DNA of 64,000 bases from assembly GCA_947579605.1 (NCBI GenBank), contig OX388321.1:15243614-15307613 (forward strand), written 5' to 3'. Origin of the DNA: Athripsodes cinereus. Its lineage: Eukaryota; Arthropoda; Insecta; Trichoptera; Leptoceridae. The notes beneath the pieces are model-generated. The model was not told where the DNA came from and made no database searches. It worked only from the letters and a program-made list of their open reading frames with translations. Shown here in pieces: positions 12,745 to 22,567 of this stretch (its first letter is position 1; each line of letters begins with the position of its first letter). The translations under genes and the position numbers were made by a program.

Positions 12745-12787
12745 GCACGACCGGTTTCGCGGACTCCGAGTTCGCATCATCAGGTGC
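12745..12787 (-). ncRNA. Hammerhead ribozyme core, left arm of PLE1
   Basis: This is the reverse complement of the core at 13697-13739 and identical to it. On the minus strand it reads CUGAUGA, a 7 bp hairpin with one A-C mismatch, GAAA, CCGG and UC, and then GUGC pairing with the GCAC that precedes CUGAUGA. Because both arms carry it in opposite orientation, transcripts of either strand would contain one ribozyme in sense. Confidence 0.8.
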
Positions 12788-12795
12788 TGATCTAT

Positions 12796-13648
12796 CTATT
12801 TATTTACCACACTTACAATACAAAAGATACACCGAATAGAGCTTGGAGAAAAATATTGTACATAGGAGAGTTGTCTAAACAATTAACGAAACTATTTCCC
12901 GACATAATTCGACCAGCCTTCTACACGAACAACAAACTTGCCAACTTATTAGCCAACTCTAAATCAAAGACGGACATTCTAAAAAAAAGCGGGGTGTACG
13001 AAATTAAATGTGGGAACTGTAATAAAGAATACATAGGACAGACTTATAGGAACTTAAAAACTAGAATTGACGAGCACCGACGATGTATTACCAATAACAA
13101 TTTTTCTGAATTTGCAAACCATATAATAGAAACTAACAACTCTTTTAGCAACCATAGTTTAAAATTATTACATACACACACATACCGACCAACTTTGACA
13201 GCACTGGAAGCAATAGAAATTGATAAAAATAATAACTCGACTAAAACAGCTATTAATAATAATAATCTTCCGAATTCGTCTCCCTTACTACAACTATNNN
13301 NNNNNNNNNNNNNNNNNNNNNNNNNNNNNNNNNNNNNNNNNNNNNNNNNNNNNNNNNNNNNNNNNNNNNNNNNNNNNNNNNNNNNNNNNNNNNNNNNNNN
13401 NNNNNNNNNNNNNNNNNNNNNNNNNNNNNNNNNNNNNNNNNNNNNNNNNNNNNNNNNNNNNNNNNNNNNNNNNNNNNNNNNNNNNNNNNNNNNNNNNTGA
13501 TAAAAATAATAACTCGACTAAAACAGCTATTAATAATAATAATCTTCCGAATTCGTCTCCCTTACTACAACTATTCCCCATCTCATATTCCAAGAACCCC
13601 ACGCCTGAAACCAACACGACCCCGCCTACCCCTACACCCTCACTGTAA
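12796..13648 (+). pseudogene. PLE1 C-terminal region with GIY-YIG endonuclease
   Basis: The frame open from 12721 encodes the last part of a Penelope-like protein. A segment like the linker after the reverse transcriptase (YIGELSKQLTKLFPDIIRPA) leads into a GIY-YIG nuclease. Counting residues from 12721, GVY is at 91-93, a Cys pair at 97 and 100, YIG at 104-106, and Arg115 and His119 lie in the following helix. In GIY-YIG enzymes the paired tyrosines and a helix Arg form the DNA-nicking site that primes reverse transcription. The reverse transcriptase itself is missing, so the copy is not autonomous. The frame appears to shift across the N run, but the 77 bp overlap (see 13221-13574) shows this is an assembly effect. 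Past it, the frame runs to a stop at 13646-13648 through a Pro/Thr-rich end. Confidence 0.85.
13221..13574. other. 200-N gap flanked by identical 77-bp sequence
   Basis: Positions 13298-13497 are 200 Ns. The 77 bp just before the gap (13221-13297) are identical to the 77 bp just after it (13498-13574). Two contig ends that should have been merged were probably joined with a fixed-size gap. The true locus is likely about 277 bp shorter. A real tandem duplication here is possible but less likely, since the reading frame of the element continues correctly if the two copies are collapsed. Confidence 0.9.
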
Positions 13649-13696
13649 ATCCTAACGAACTTTTGTATTTGTTTCTGTTTAATTCAGTATAGATCA

Positions 13697-13739
13697 GCAC
13701 CTGATGATGCGAACTCGGAGTCCGCGAAACCGGTCGTGC
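13697..13739 (+). ncRNA. Hammerhead ribozyme core, right arm of PLE1
   Basis: The core boxes are stem I 5' strand GCAC (13697-13700), CUGAUGA (13701-13707), a spare U (13708) and stem II GCGAACU/AGUCCGC around a CGG loop (13709-13725, one A-C mismatch). Then come GAAA (13726-13729), palindromic stem III CCGG (13730-13733), UC (13734-13735), the predicted cleavage point, and stem I 3' strand GUGC (13736-13739). All catalytic-core bases of the consensus are present. Stem III is too short to close alone, so activity would likely need a dimer pairing CCGG with CCGG. Hammerhead motifs are known in Penelope-like terminal repeats. Confidence 0.85.
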
Positions 13740-14002
13740 GTTAGTCTTACTCAACAGTAACACAAAACAAAATAATAATAAATATTTATTTTATTTTATT
13801 TGATAATTTAAAATGAAGTGTTACAAAGTAAATGCCGATACAATTAATGAAAATGTTTAAGCTTTTTCATGCAAAAATATATCAATAAAAACTATAGAGC
13901 ATTAGAGAGACGTGAGAATTATTCACTTTTTTATTTTATTATTTAAGTGTGATTTACCTATAGTAAGTTACAAAAAATCCATTTGATTTTTTTGCATTGA
14001 GT

Positions 14003-14290
14003 TTAAATTTTCTTCTCCATTCCTCCCTTTTTTCAGCTAGTCTCTATAGTTCTACGTTTGTGCCACAGTTCATGTGTTACTTCAGTTGGTCCATATAAGT
14101 GTCTCTTGGTCGGCCTCTACCATTTCTGCCTTCGGTCTTGCCCTCCGATGGCGATAAGCAGGCCTGGGAGCCTGATACTGTGGCCAATCCACTTAGCTCG
14201 TTGTTGGCTGATTCTTTAACATTTGCATATGTCTTTCGGCTTTCTTCTGTTTCATTTTCTATTATATTTGGTTTGCCAATTATTTTGCTA
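14003..14290 (-). pseudogene. Decayed non-LTR reverse transcriptase end, family D
   Basis: Read on the minus strand, this segment gives GRGRPRDTYMDQLK, then a stop, then HMNCGTNVEL and RLAEKREEWRRK. That is the usual C-terminal end of an insect non-LTR polyprotein, with a basic GRPR motif and a final AEKREEWRR-type helix. Upstream on the minus strand is a CGGAGGGCAAGACCGAAGG run encoding further diverged sequence. In-frame stops and indels make it non-functional. A second copy, with the same neighbouring words CACAGTTCATGT and GGCCTGGG, lies at 30880-31495. Confidence 0.75.
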
Positions 14291-14559
14291 ATTGTTTGTC
14301 AATAGAAACTCATTTTTTTATATAATAATTCCTTTTTTTCACTGAGGATGAACGTAGTCTGAAAAACATTTGAATACACAATATTTTTAGTGCAAGAGAC
14401 AGTGTTTTTCTTTTGTTTAAAATAATTTATAAATTCACATAATTATTAATTAATGATTTAAGTTTTCGGCTCGAGACTTCTTCTTCTTTTCGTGTCGGTC
14501 AGCAACGACAAATAATAAAAACACCAAATCCACATCTACACTCCTATTCCCTCCCAGAA

Positions 14560-14616
14560 AGCAAGGTCTTAAGTCTTGGGGAGCTCTTGCAGCTCCCCAA
14601 GACTTAAGACCTTGCT
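14560..14616. repeat. Perfect 26-bp hairpin
   Basis: Positions 14560-14585 (starting AGCAAGGTCTTAAGTC) are the exact reverse complement of 14591-14616, with a 5 nt loop CTTGC. The stem has no mismatch. I see no flanking TSD or U-run, so it is not a terminator I can support. A fold-back remnant or a small hairpin RNA are possible readings. Confidence 0.9.
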
Positions 14617-15046
14617 ACTCCAGTACGTAGCGACATTATATATCGCTATGTCATATGCCATCTTCAGGTCATTTTCATAACATGCATTTCGCATCAGGGG
14701 GTAGTAAAGACTAATTCATTTTAATTATTTAAGTACACGTGAATAGAAAAGATTTGTTGTTTCCCTTAATTCTTGAACAGTATGATTAATGAACGAATAA
14801 GGGTCAATCGTTATTCTGTAAAAAGACTCTGACAGGTACTAAGACAAATAATTTTATTTATTTACACAACCTCATTAATTAAATGGGGTAGCCAGTTTAC
14901 AAACTGCATGTAATGAATACGTTATATTTATTCTATCCGAGCCAGTTAAAAACAATAAGGCATTCAGGGAGAGTGTCATACGTAATCTTCGATTATTCTT
15001 GTTGAAGTAATATACATAATATTAAATAATTAATAGTTTGAACGAT
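14617..15046. other. AT-rich sequence with an R3-like fragment
   Basis: A diverged R3 fragment on the minus strand (GGGGTAGCCAGTTTACAAAC with GCATGTAATG) is visible at about 14883-14970. The rest is AT-rich with nothing recognisable. Confidence 0.4.
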
Positions 15047-15158
15047 TTATTTGGAATATTATTTATTGATTTGGCGGTAACGTTGTGGTAGTTTCTAAAC
15101 ATAAATACAATTTTTTGGAGTCAAAAAACTTTACAAATACCACTAAAAATTAATCTAC

Positions 15159-15201
15159 GCGCGACCAAGGTTTCAACAGGTAACCTGTCATTCTCAAGCG
15201 C
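15159..15201 (-). ncRNA. Decayed hammerhead-like core in PLE2
   Basis: On the minus strand GCGC, UUGAGAA, UG, a 5 bp hairpin ACAGG/CCUGU with UUA loop, U, GAAA, CCUUGG, UC and GCGC follow in hammerhead order, and the two GCGC strands pair as stem I. The catalytic box is UUGAGAA instead of CUGANGA (changes at C3 and G8), so I expect it to be inactive. It is clearly homologous in layout to the intact cores. Confidence 0.65.
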
Positions 15202-15251
15202 AATATTTGACTAATCTATCTAATATAATCTATTAACCTACAACCTATGTG

Positions 15252-15515
15252 CTAATGGTGGCCGTTATGCGGGTGATGATGACTTCTCCGAATTGGGAAC
15301 TGTGTAAGAAGGGGCGAATTTGAAGTTAAGCTCTTGTGCACTAGTGTATTGACGGTATTAAGATTTTTATTAATTTCCAGTATCTCCAAAGAAGCGAGTC
15401 TGGGGTAGTGGTTAATATTAGTGTGTAGGTACTGAATTATATTTTTTATCAAAAGAATGGCCTTCTTCAATTACATGGTTGGCAAATTCGGAGAAATTAT
15501 CTTAAGAGATTAATT
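15252..15515 (-). pseudogene. PLE2 protein fragment after GIY-YIG
   Basis: Two minus-strand frames encode consecutive parts of the same protein. One gives NFSEFANHVIEEGHSFDK, matching NFSEFANHIIETNNSFSN in PLE1. The next, shifted by one base, gives a YLHTNINHYPRLASLEILEI segment and then SPLLTQFPI, matching the THTYRPTLTALEAIEI and SPLLQLFPI segments of PLE1. The shift lies near 15460. The catalytic GVY and YIG motifs are already lost by 5' truncation, and the fragment is a dead copy. Confidence 0.8.
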
Positions 15516-15571
15516 TTTAGTGGTATTTGTAAAGTTTTTTGACTCCAAACATTTGTAATTATTTGGAATAG

Positions 15572-15680
15572 TTGGAAGAGATCGCGCGATAAACTCCCCC
15601 TCTGTATATTTATTGTATACTTTATATATAATTGTTTGTAATCAATGTACAGTAAATTAAGAAATAATAAATAAATAAAA
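15572..15680 (+). repeat. Interspersed repeat R4 (plus)
   Basis: The core GCGATAAACTCCCCCTCTGT is followed by an AT-rich body and a tail AGAAATAATAAATAAATAAA. It abuts the right TSD of PLE2, so PLE2 inserted next to or into an existing R4 copy. Confidence 0.6.
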
Positions 15681-16949
15681 TAGCTTTTATCTACTGCAAA
15701 CATTGAAAGCATAGTGACTGTAATATATTTTTGAGATAAACTGATATAAAACTATAAGTTGCTTTGTCTACTGCCCTCCATTGAATTGTTACTAATCAAT
15801 ATTGATGGCAGCGATTAATTAACGATATCCTGTATAAAGTAGAATTAATTAATTATAATGATTGTTTAATATTCTTAAGTACTTAACGTCAGATGGTATT
15901 TCAGCTGCCATTTCCGTGGTAAGTAGATAATATATATCGTAGGTTCTTGGTGGTAGGAACCTAGGAATAGAAGAGGTAGGTAGGTACGTTGAATATAAGT
16001 AGCACGTAGTGTTATTATAAGTCTGTTTATAGTACGCTTGTAAAGATCAGTATCTTAAAAGCACTTACCCCCCATCTGTTGACCCTAAATGTTAAGACCC
16101 CTTGGAGAAAATTCACGAGGACATGTTTTCTTAGGTCACTTCACATTATGTCACCTGACTTGTTCCATGAAAATGTTTCGCGTTAAATTTGTGTCAAAAT
16201 GAATATTACGTTTATTCGACCTGCTTCAGAACAGACTACTGCCTACTTACTAAAATACAGATTGTCCATTTATTTCAAGATAATATCTTTTATTTTCACC
16301 TCCTCCTACAATCCTAATCACTAAGTTTTGAGTGAATTGTCTTTTCACCTTTCAAACACGTCAATTATTATATTAAGGAAGATTTTTTTTATCAAAGTTT
16401 TGACATTTTCCTCTTTAATCAATCTTGACTTTTTGCGGGCATGGAACCTTTACAAGACAGATACAAATTCCATTTTTCAATCATAGATAATAAAATTGTG
16501 GACTGTTTTATTTTATTTTTTGAATGAATGATGGCAAAAAGGTACATGTTTTTTATTTGAAAATTAAAATAGCTATAATGGTGATGACACAATAAAATTC
16601 TGTAACAAACTCTTCTTGTAAGTACAAGTTACTAATGCTATATTAGCTATCGAAGGTAATCTTCGAGCCACTATGATATTGTATAATCATGATTTACCGT
16701 ATTTGCGGAGTCATCCGACTGTATTATGCTGAGAATTGTTGATATTAGTCAAGGAAAAAGGACAATGATTTTTGTAAATGACTATAACTAATTTGGAAAT
16801 GGTGTTGGTTGGTGGGGCACCTTATGGGTCACACATATTCATGGATGAGATGGGGCAGAACATTGTTAATTGTCTGTTTGACTCTACATATTGTTAATAC
16901 TTGTATGTTGTGCTTGTTGGCATTTAAAAGATGTAAGAAATAAATAGAT
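15681..16949. other. AT-rich sequence, nothing recognised
   Basis: No coding potential or repeat family could be assigned. A CCCCCCATCTGTTGACCC patch near 16068 is slightly GC-richer but has no pattern I recognise. Confidence 0.4.
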
Positions 16950-17157
16950 GGCTTACGAAATAATAAATGAGGACAGAATGAATGAAATTATATGGTTGAG
17001 AAGAATGGTGCTCAATGGCAAGATTTTATTATTAACTAGATCCTACCAGACGGATATATGTTGAGCACATTGAAAAGTTAATGCAAGGATAGGAGTAAAT
17101 GGCTCTCGATCCTTTCTGCCTACCCTGCAAGGGAAGCAGCGTGATGATGATGAAGTA
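16950..17157 (+). mobile_element. Possible non-LTR 3' end with GATGATGATG tail
   Basis: The segment ends in GCAAGGGAAGCAGCGTGATGATGATGAA. It contains TGGTGCTCAATGGCAAGATT and GAGCACATTGAAAAGTTAATGC, which resemble the highly decayed end of a reverse-transcriptase frame. The GATGAT tail matches the family A tail type, but the upstream sequence differs from family A. I found no TSD and treat this as tentative. Confidence 0.4.
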
Positions 17158-20100
17158 ATAAATTAAATTAACTTAATTTACCACATACCTACTAAGACAA
17201 CTAATTCTTGTGGCGTGTACACTTTCGAAGTTAATATTTAATTCTATGTGGATAGTCTTATATTCGTTTCTCTTAAAAGATAAAATCGATATTGCTGATA
17301 CTTCTTTATTAGTAAAGTAAACACAAAAGATTAATTCGATATCGTTCATTAGTACCTTTCAATTAGAAGTAGATACTTACTTAGTCAGTAGCCACTTTAT
17401 CTACACTACTCTTTGTACAAGTGGTTAATGAAATATTGAAAGCAAACTTTATTAAAGATTCAAGAGTAACCTTCTTCATATAATTATTATTCTTATTTTC
17501 AAGCACATAACTGTTTTAATAGAAGTTTCTTTGTCATAGTTTTTTTTCCGAATAGTTTCTAGGCATTTCACATACTAGTGATGTGACCAATTTAAATCAG
17601 AAAGATCGAATGATAACATTATGTCGATATGTATGAAATCATAATATTTATCAATCAATAATACAACTATCATTGAAATCAACAGTTAATTGCTTATGAA
17701 TATCCAAACTTTTTTTTAATAACAATGTTACTAGATTATTTTATAAAGAATTTGTTTCACTTTTATAAACTCAATATCGATGTGTACCTCCACCGAATTC
17801 CATTGATAGGAGACTAAAATTCAATATAAATACACTTTCTTGGAATCTAATGTACATTTCTTTCGATCACGTTGTCATCGAGATGTTTTGACACTGAGAT
17901 ACTCGACATATTTAAAAAAAAATCTAGTGTTTTGTTCTAGAGTGTTTGGAGTACTTCTTTGCAATTTCTATATCTATGAAATATGTAGTAGGTAATATTA
18001 CTATGAGTCCTGCATATGTTCAAAGCAAAATATTCTAGGAAAAACAGGTGAAGTGTCCGATCTAATTTGAATTGAAAGACAGAAATTTGAAATATTCATA
18101 CATTACAGAATGAAAAATATTTATGTGATATAAATGTTATGCTCTTGAAGTATACAAAATAGCACATTCTATATTTACATACAATACTATACAATATTAT
18201 ACTATTCCCCGATCCCGTATCTCATGTGGGGCAGGCAGAGAAAATGGAATCATATCCTGAAATACTTCTTTCCCTTCTTTTACATTAATCAAATTTATCA
18301 TACAAGTAAGTCAAGTTCCCTTGCTTACCACACAGCTGTCGTTAAGAATTTGATGACGTGATTAAGTTTCGTGGTTCTCAGACGCCCGTGCTTTCTCGCA
18401 TTTGTTTACTTACCTACATTCAATACAATAATAATACATAGTTGTCAGTTTTTTACAATTTGCTGTATATTTTTCATAAATTAAATCAATATTTATTAAA
18501 ATGGGCTAAAAAGCTCGATTGAACCACGTAAGTTAAGTAAAATATTGCATAAAGATACAAGTCGTAAGGCAGCAAGCAAACAGTTGTTAAAAATAAAACT
18601 TTTTCGTAAAGCTTAACACTTCTAAACTATCCTCCGAATTTTCTCAAACACCCTTTTGAATGCAATGTTTGGTATTCAAAATATAATAAGATTCTGTTTA
18701 AAGCTTGGCTCTGTTCTAGCATAGGGTTAGTTTTAAGTTGGTCTTTCACCAAAGAGATTGCTGCTTGTTAGATGGACAGGTTTAGATAGGGGATGTTCTA
18801 CACTTACTAGTATACCCCCTTTTCATCCCATATCCAATAGCGTCTTGTGGAGAGATAACAAGAGTGGCAATAGGGGTAAGTTTAACATTACAGTATGTGT
18901 ATATGTATGTACATAGGCTAGGCATCAACATAATGTAATATTATTACCTACATACTCCTACTTTGGGAAGCACATAGTCACGATGAAATGTAATAAAATT
19001 GCTAAACAAATTTGGGTCCTGAATCCCTTTTAATATTAATAATGAACAGTTTTTACGACCAGATAATTTCTAATTTTGTCATTCAAATTATAGCGCATGA
19101 ACCGTGAAATACATAAAGTGTTTTCTACAGAGATATTTGGCAGTTTGTGATGAAAGCATTATAATTCGGATTAATAAAAAAGGGCACAAAGTAGAACCCT
19201 CCGGAAAGTTTATTAAATTTACAAAACAAGTCTAAACATTTCACTACATAACTTTGATGAGTTGAAAACATTCAATTTGACAATAATGAGATATGCCACC
19301 TATTCTGAATGACTTTTATTTAATAATGTGTAGAAGAAAATCTTTATTTTGATAACAATTTGTCCATTGGCTATTCAACTTGTGAAGCATGTCATAATTG
19401 TATTAAATATAGGCAGATAAATAAAAATTAATGGATATCGTCTGAGTTAAAATTCATTAACATTGTAAAATGAACTTAAATTTAATGAATTCCAAAGATT
19501 TATGCGATTGATTGACAATCAATTCTCGTTGTAGTGTTACGTTATGTGATTACTATGTACGTGTGCTAGTTTATTATTAAAAGTGTAATTTTTATGATTA
19601 GTATAAGACTTAAACCCAAACATCATATAATATTATTTTCTCAACAAGGTGGTTTTTATGAATACTTTTCATTGTCGAGTTTAAATCCTGTTCAAAAGTG
19701 TAATAATTAATAATTGATCACTGAATAATATTTTAAACCGTATTTAATTAATAAAATTAAGTATTTTAGTGTTATCTCAAAGGAGATTATTATACTCTAA
19801 ATTACTAATTAAAGAATCAAATTTCTATCTTAAAACATTAATTCTAGCGCAGGCTTTTATTTTAGTAGTACGGCGTGTTGAACCATTTTACAGATTCATA
19901 TATTATACTACGTGTGTTCAAGGATTCGCTTTGGCAAACACCGAAATCTCTTCCCTATTATCTGCTACTTAGGGGTTCCACTCATCCTCCCAGCATCTTC
20001 TCTCCACATTCTTCTGAAGTAGTTGGTATGAGTTGTCGTTTGTCATTTTGTCTTCCAGTGTGACTACTTATTTATTTCCATGGATTTTCAGCGGGATTTT

Positions 20101-20335
20101 CCTCACGTATGAAAAGCGCAAATAATATATTTATACCATATATTTTATCTATATTTACTGTGAAAGTGATTGGTTTGTACATTGTACAAGCACGCACATT
20201 TTTCGTAAATAAGGAAACCGTATCTGAAAAATTATTGGAAATCATTAAAGTATTCCTTCACTTCTTTTCTTCTATACTTTTGTTTAACGAATAAAATACG
20301 TATGAATGATGAATGTATTTTTTTTACTTTTTTTA
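17158..20335. other. AT-rich sequence, nothing recognised
   Basis: This 3.2 kb contains only short AT-driven frames. A diverged R3-like fragment is visible near 19285-19420 (GATATGCCACCTATTCTGAA). The ORFs at 19769-20294 show no motifs and overlap in different frames, so I do not call genes. Confidence 0.45.
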
Positions 20336-20506
20336 TTAAAGATATACCTATTTGGGTTTTGTCACAAACCCAAATACTGTCTTATACACCTTTCACAGTA
20401 AGCAAAAGCTTGTGTCGTGAAAGGGAAGTTTGCCGGTACCTGGGATCAAACCACGGACCCCTTGTTCACGAGGCCGAGACTCAACCTCCAGGCTACCGAT
20501 GAACTC
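20336..20506 (-). mobile_element. SINE1 (tRNA-derived), near full length, minus
   Basis: On the minus strand the head reads TCGGTAGCCTGGAGGTTGAG, followed by GGTTTGATCCCAGGTACCGG, in which the pol III B box (consensus GGTTCGANNCC) is present with one change. The body CCCTTTCACGACACAAGC and the terminal GGGTTT...AAACCCAAAT hairpin follow, with an A-rich end. Family members are at 23176, 33930, 37716, 50475, 59732 and 63656. It is non-coding and would depend on the machinery of an unidentified LINE. Confidence 0.85.
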
Positions 20507-21467
20507 ACATATTGAACACATCATTATTTTATTTTAACCATGTCCTCAAAAAGATAATAAATAAAAGAAAATATTTCTCAAATAATTAAAATGTTCCCTA
20601 AAAAATATACAATCTTACCGATTATCATTTACTAACATAAACTTTAGATTAAATAAAATACAAGTGTCAGCGCATACTTAATTATCCCAATGTGTAAACT
20701 TAACTTTCATTACACATTTAATATTCACAATGCTTTTTCATCAGTTGTATTCTGTTGAGGTTCTGCATAAAGTAAGTTGTTTTAAGAGTATGAGAACATT
20801 AAAATGAAAGTTCAGTTTAAGGGCTTTTGTGAGAGAAATGAATATAAACTCACTTCTGACTAAAACTACTACTACTTTTGGGTACTTGTGCTCAAAACAT
20901 AAAAGTGGTGGTAAACTTCTGATAGACACTACTGAGAAAACTTTATATTTCCTACAAAGTAGGGACCTACAAAGAACACCACATCAAGATATATACTGAT
21001 TGTGAAATTAGAAATTAGTCCTCTCAACAAACAACACACAAACAAATACTGCTTTGAAGATGATGGCTTCAATAATATTATAATTCTGACTAAATTAACA
21101 ACAATTAAAACAAAATTGTAAATTGAGAATATTGTAATTTCTAAGACGCATTTTATTTCCTTATCAATTATACATCATTATTTTTTTACATTGTGAAGAC
21201 AACGTTTGTGTTAATTGTGAGAGATGCCGAAGTATGTATTACCTTCAGAAAAATAAATTATAGATACCTGCATAATTTTTTTTTATTTAATAATGTTTTT
21301 GGTTGGATTGAGAAAAATTGTATACTGCAAAGCATTGTTCGATAATGTTAATTATTATTATCTATTTCGCTTTTTTCCGAATTTTTCTTGACACAGTCAT
21401 TGGCTTAGTGAGCTCTTTCTATAGAAAATTGGAACCAAACTGGAATAGTTTTGCTTTCGATGTTCAT
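20507..21467. other. AT-rich sequence, nothing recognised
   Basis: A 62-codon frame on the minus strand (20741-20929) shows no motif. No repeat could be assigned. Confidence 0.4.
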
Positions 21468-21471
21468 TTAA

Positions 21472-22467
21472 CCCTCTGCAACTGACGTGAGGTCTGTCAG
21501 ACACCGCGAAATCTTTTTTTTGCAACAACGTTGCCATTTTGAGTCCTATCTTTCCGTTTCGCTCAGTAGCTTCCTAAATTCTGTTCTTTTAATCATCAGT
21601 ACAGTAACGACGGCCGTCGTGAGTACATGTGTGGATCTATAGCTGATGGGTGTCTGACATACCTCACGTCAGTAATAAATGATGGGTCTGTTAGACCTAA
21701 CGTCAGTAACATAGTAATTTTTTCATAGTGTCTCACATACATCAGCTCAGTAAATTCATAGAGTCTACCTAACATCACTTCAATAAAAATTTTTTTTTTC
21801 AATAAATGGAGAGCAAATTTCATTTGAGGCCTTGCTAGGGAACTTGTTCTTCCTATTATGACACAGCGGGTGTATAATGAAAAATTGCCGAGAGAATTGC
21901 GCAATCATGACTTAGGACGAGATTTCCCAACTGCCCCTGAACAAAACGAATCTGGGACATCGCGTGAAAGAATATTGTGCAGAATTTTTACGAGTGAATT
22001 GAAAAGAAAGATTAAAGAGTGCGATTTAATTAAAAGGAAGACAAAATTTACTCGTTATGCATGCAAAAAACATGTCTGTCTACAATGCTCGGCACAAATT
22101 TACCAGGACTGAGAGGACGTACTTTGAAGCCGATTTTTAGAGAAACCGCTCTAACGATTTTTTTATTATTTTTTTACATTTTAACAAAAGTTAACAAAAA
22201 ACAAATTTCTACTTACTTTTTTTATTTCATGTGTTTTTTCATTTAATTAATTTTTATAAATCGTTCTCAAAAAATGGTGATTTTTTATTAGTTTTTTTTA
22301 AACCATATTTTTTCAAATGGTGTCGGCATACATGTCAAATACTCACAAAAAACTAAAAAAATAATCAAAACTTTTTAAATAATGGCAATAATGGAACTTA
22401 AAATGAGTGTCTGTCAGACCACTCCTCAGCAGAATAATAACTAAAAAGCCACCTCAGTTGCCGAGGG
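21472..22467 (+). mobile_element. piggyBac element, internally deleted
   Basis: The 996 bp element lies between two TTAA sites (21468-21471 and 22468-22471), the obligate target of piggyBac transposases. The ends are inverted: CCCTCTGCAACTGACGTGAG on the left and CCCTCGGCAACTGAGGTG when the right end is read inward. A subterminal word, GGTCTGTCAGACA on the left and TGTCTGTCAGACC on the right, is also shared. Further CACGTCAGTAA-like words lie at 21660-21780. Only the C-terminal transposase fragment survives, so it is non-autonomous. The TTAA duplication is intact. Confidence 0.85.
21858..22112 (+). pseudogene. piggyBac transposase C-terminal fragment
   Basis: The 84-codon frame starts with RVYNEKLPRELRNHDLGRDF and ends with KRKTKFTRYACKKHVCLQCS then a few residues and a stop. 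The RELR region followed, after a linker, by a Cys-rich end with CKKHVCLQCS agrees with the C-terminal cysteine-rich zinc-binding domain of piggyBac transposases. That domain binds the terminal repeats. The catalytic DDD domain upstream is absent. One or two expected cysteines are also missing from the visible pattern, so the domain is probably damaged. Its position inside TTAA-flanked inverted repeats supports the call strongly. Confidence 0.75.
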
Positions 22468-22567
22468 TTAATACAAAAACATTGACTATCTTAGTAAGAA
22501 GTTGTTTTGCTCGAAACATTGTCAAAATAATTGATAAAAATGTTATTTAAAAGCCACAAATGTTATT

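Larger units (their letters stand above)
12675..13851 (+). mobile_element. Penelope-like element PLE1, 5'-truncated, inverted arms
   Basis: The element is bounded by a perfect 13 bp TSD, AATGTTTAAGCTT, at 12662-12674 and 13852-13864. It has inverted arms of about 123 bp (12673-12795 and 13689-13811) that look identical, overlapping the left TSD by two bases. A 40 bp tail at 13812-13851 lies outside the right arm. Between the arms lies the 3' part of a Penelope-like reading frame with a GIY-YIG endonuclease. Each arm holds a hammerhead core on opposite strands. Terminal repeats in either orientation, a short one-sided tail and frequent 5' truncation are known traits of Penelope-like elements. 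The assembly gap lies within it, so its length here is unreliable. Confidence 0.9.
15059..15558 (-). mobile_element. Penelope-like element PLE2, 5'-truncated
   Basis: A 12 bp TSD, TTATTTGGAATA, is at 15047-15058 and 15559-15570. Inverted 42 bp arms lie at 15113-15154 and 15508-15549. The 54 bp tail (15059-15112) reads on the minus strand as CTACCACAACGTTACCGCC near its middle, a motif shared in variant form with the tails of the other fold-backs. Between the arms, on the minus strand, is the coding region that follows the GIY-YIG domain. PLE2 links the short fold-backs to the Penelope-like protein: same TSD length, same arms-plus-tail plan, and protein sequence still inside. Confidence 0.85.
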
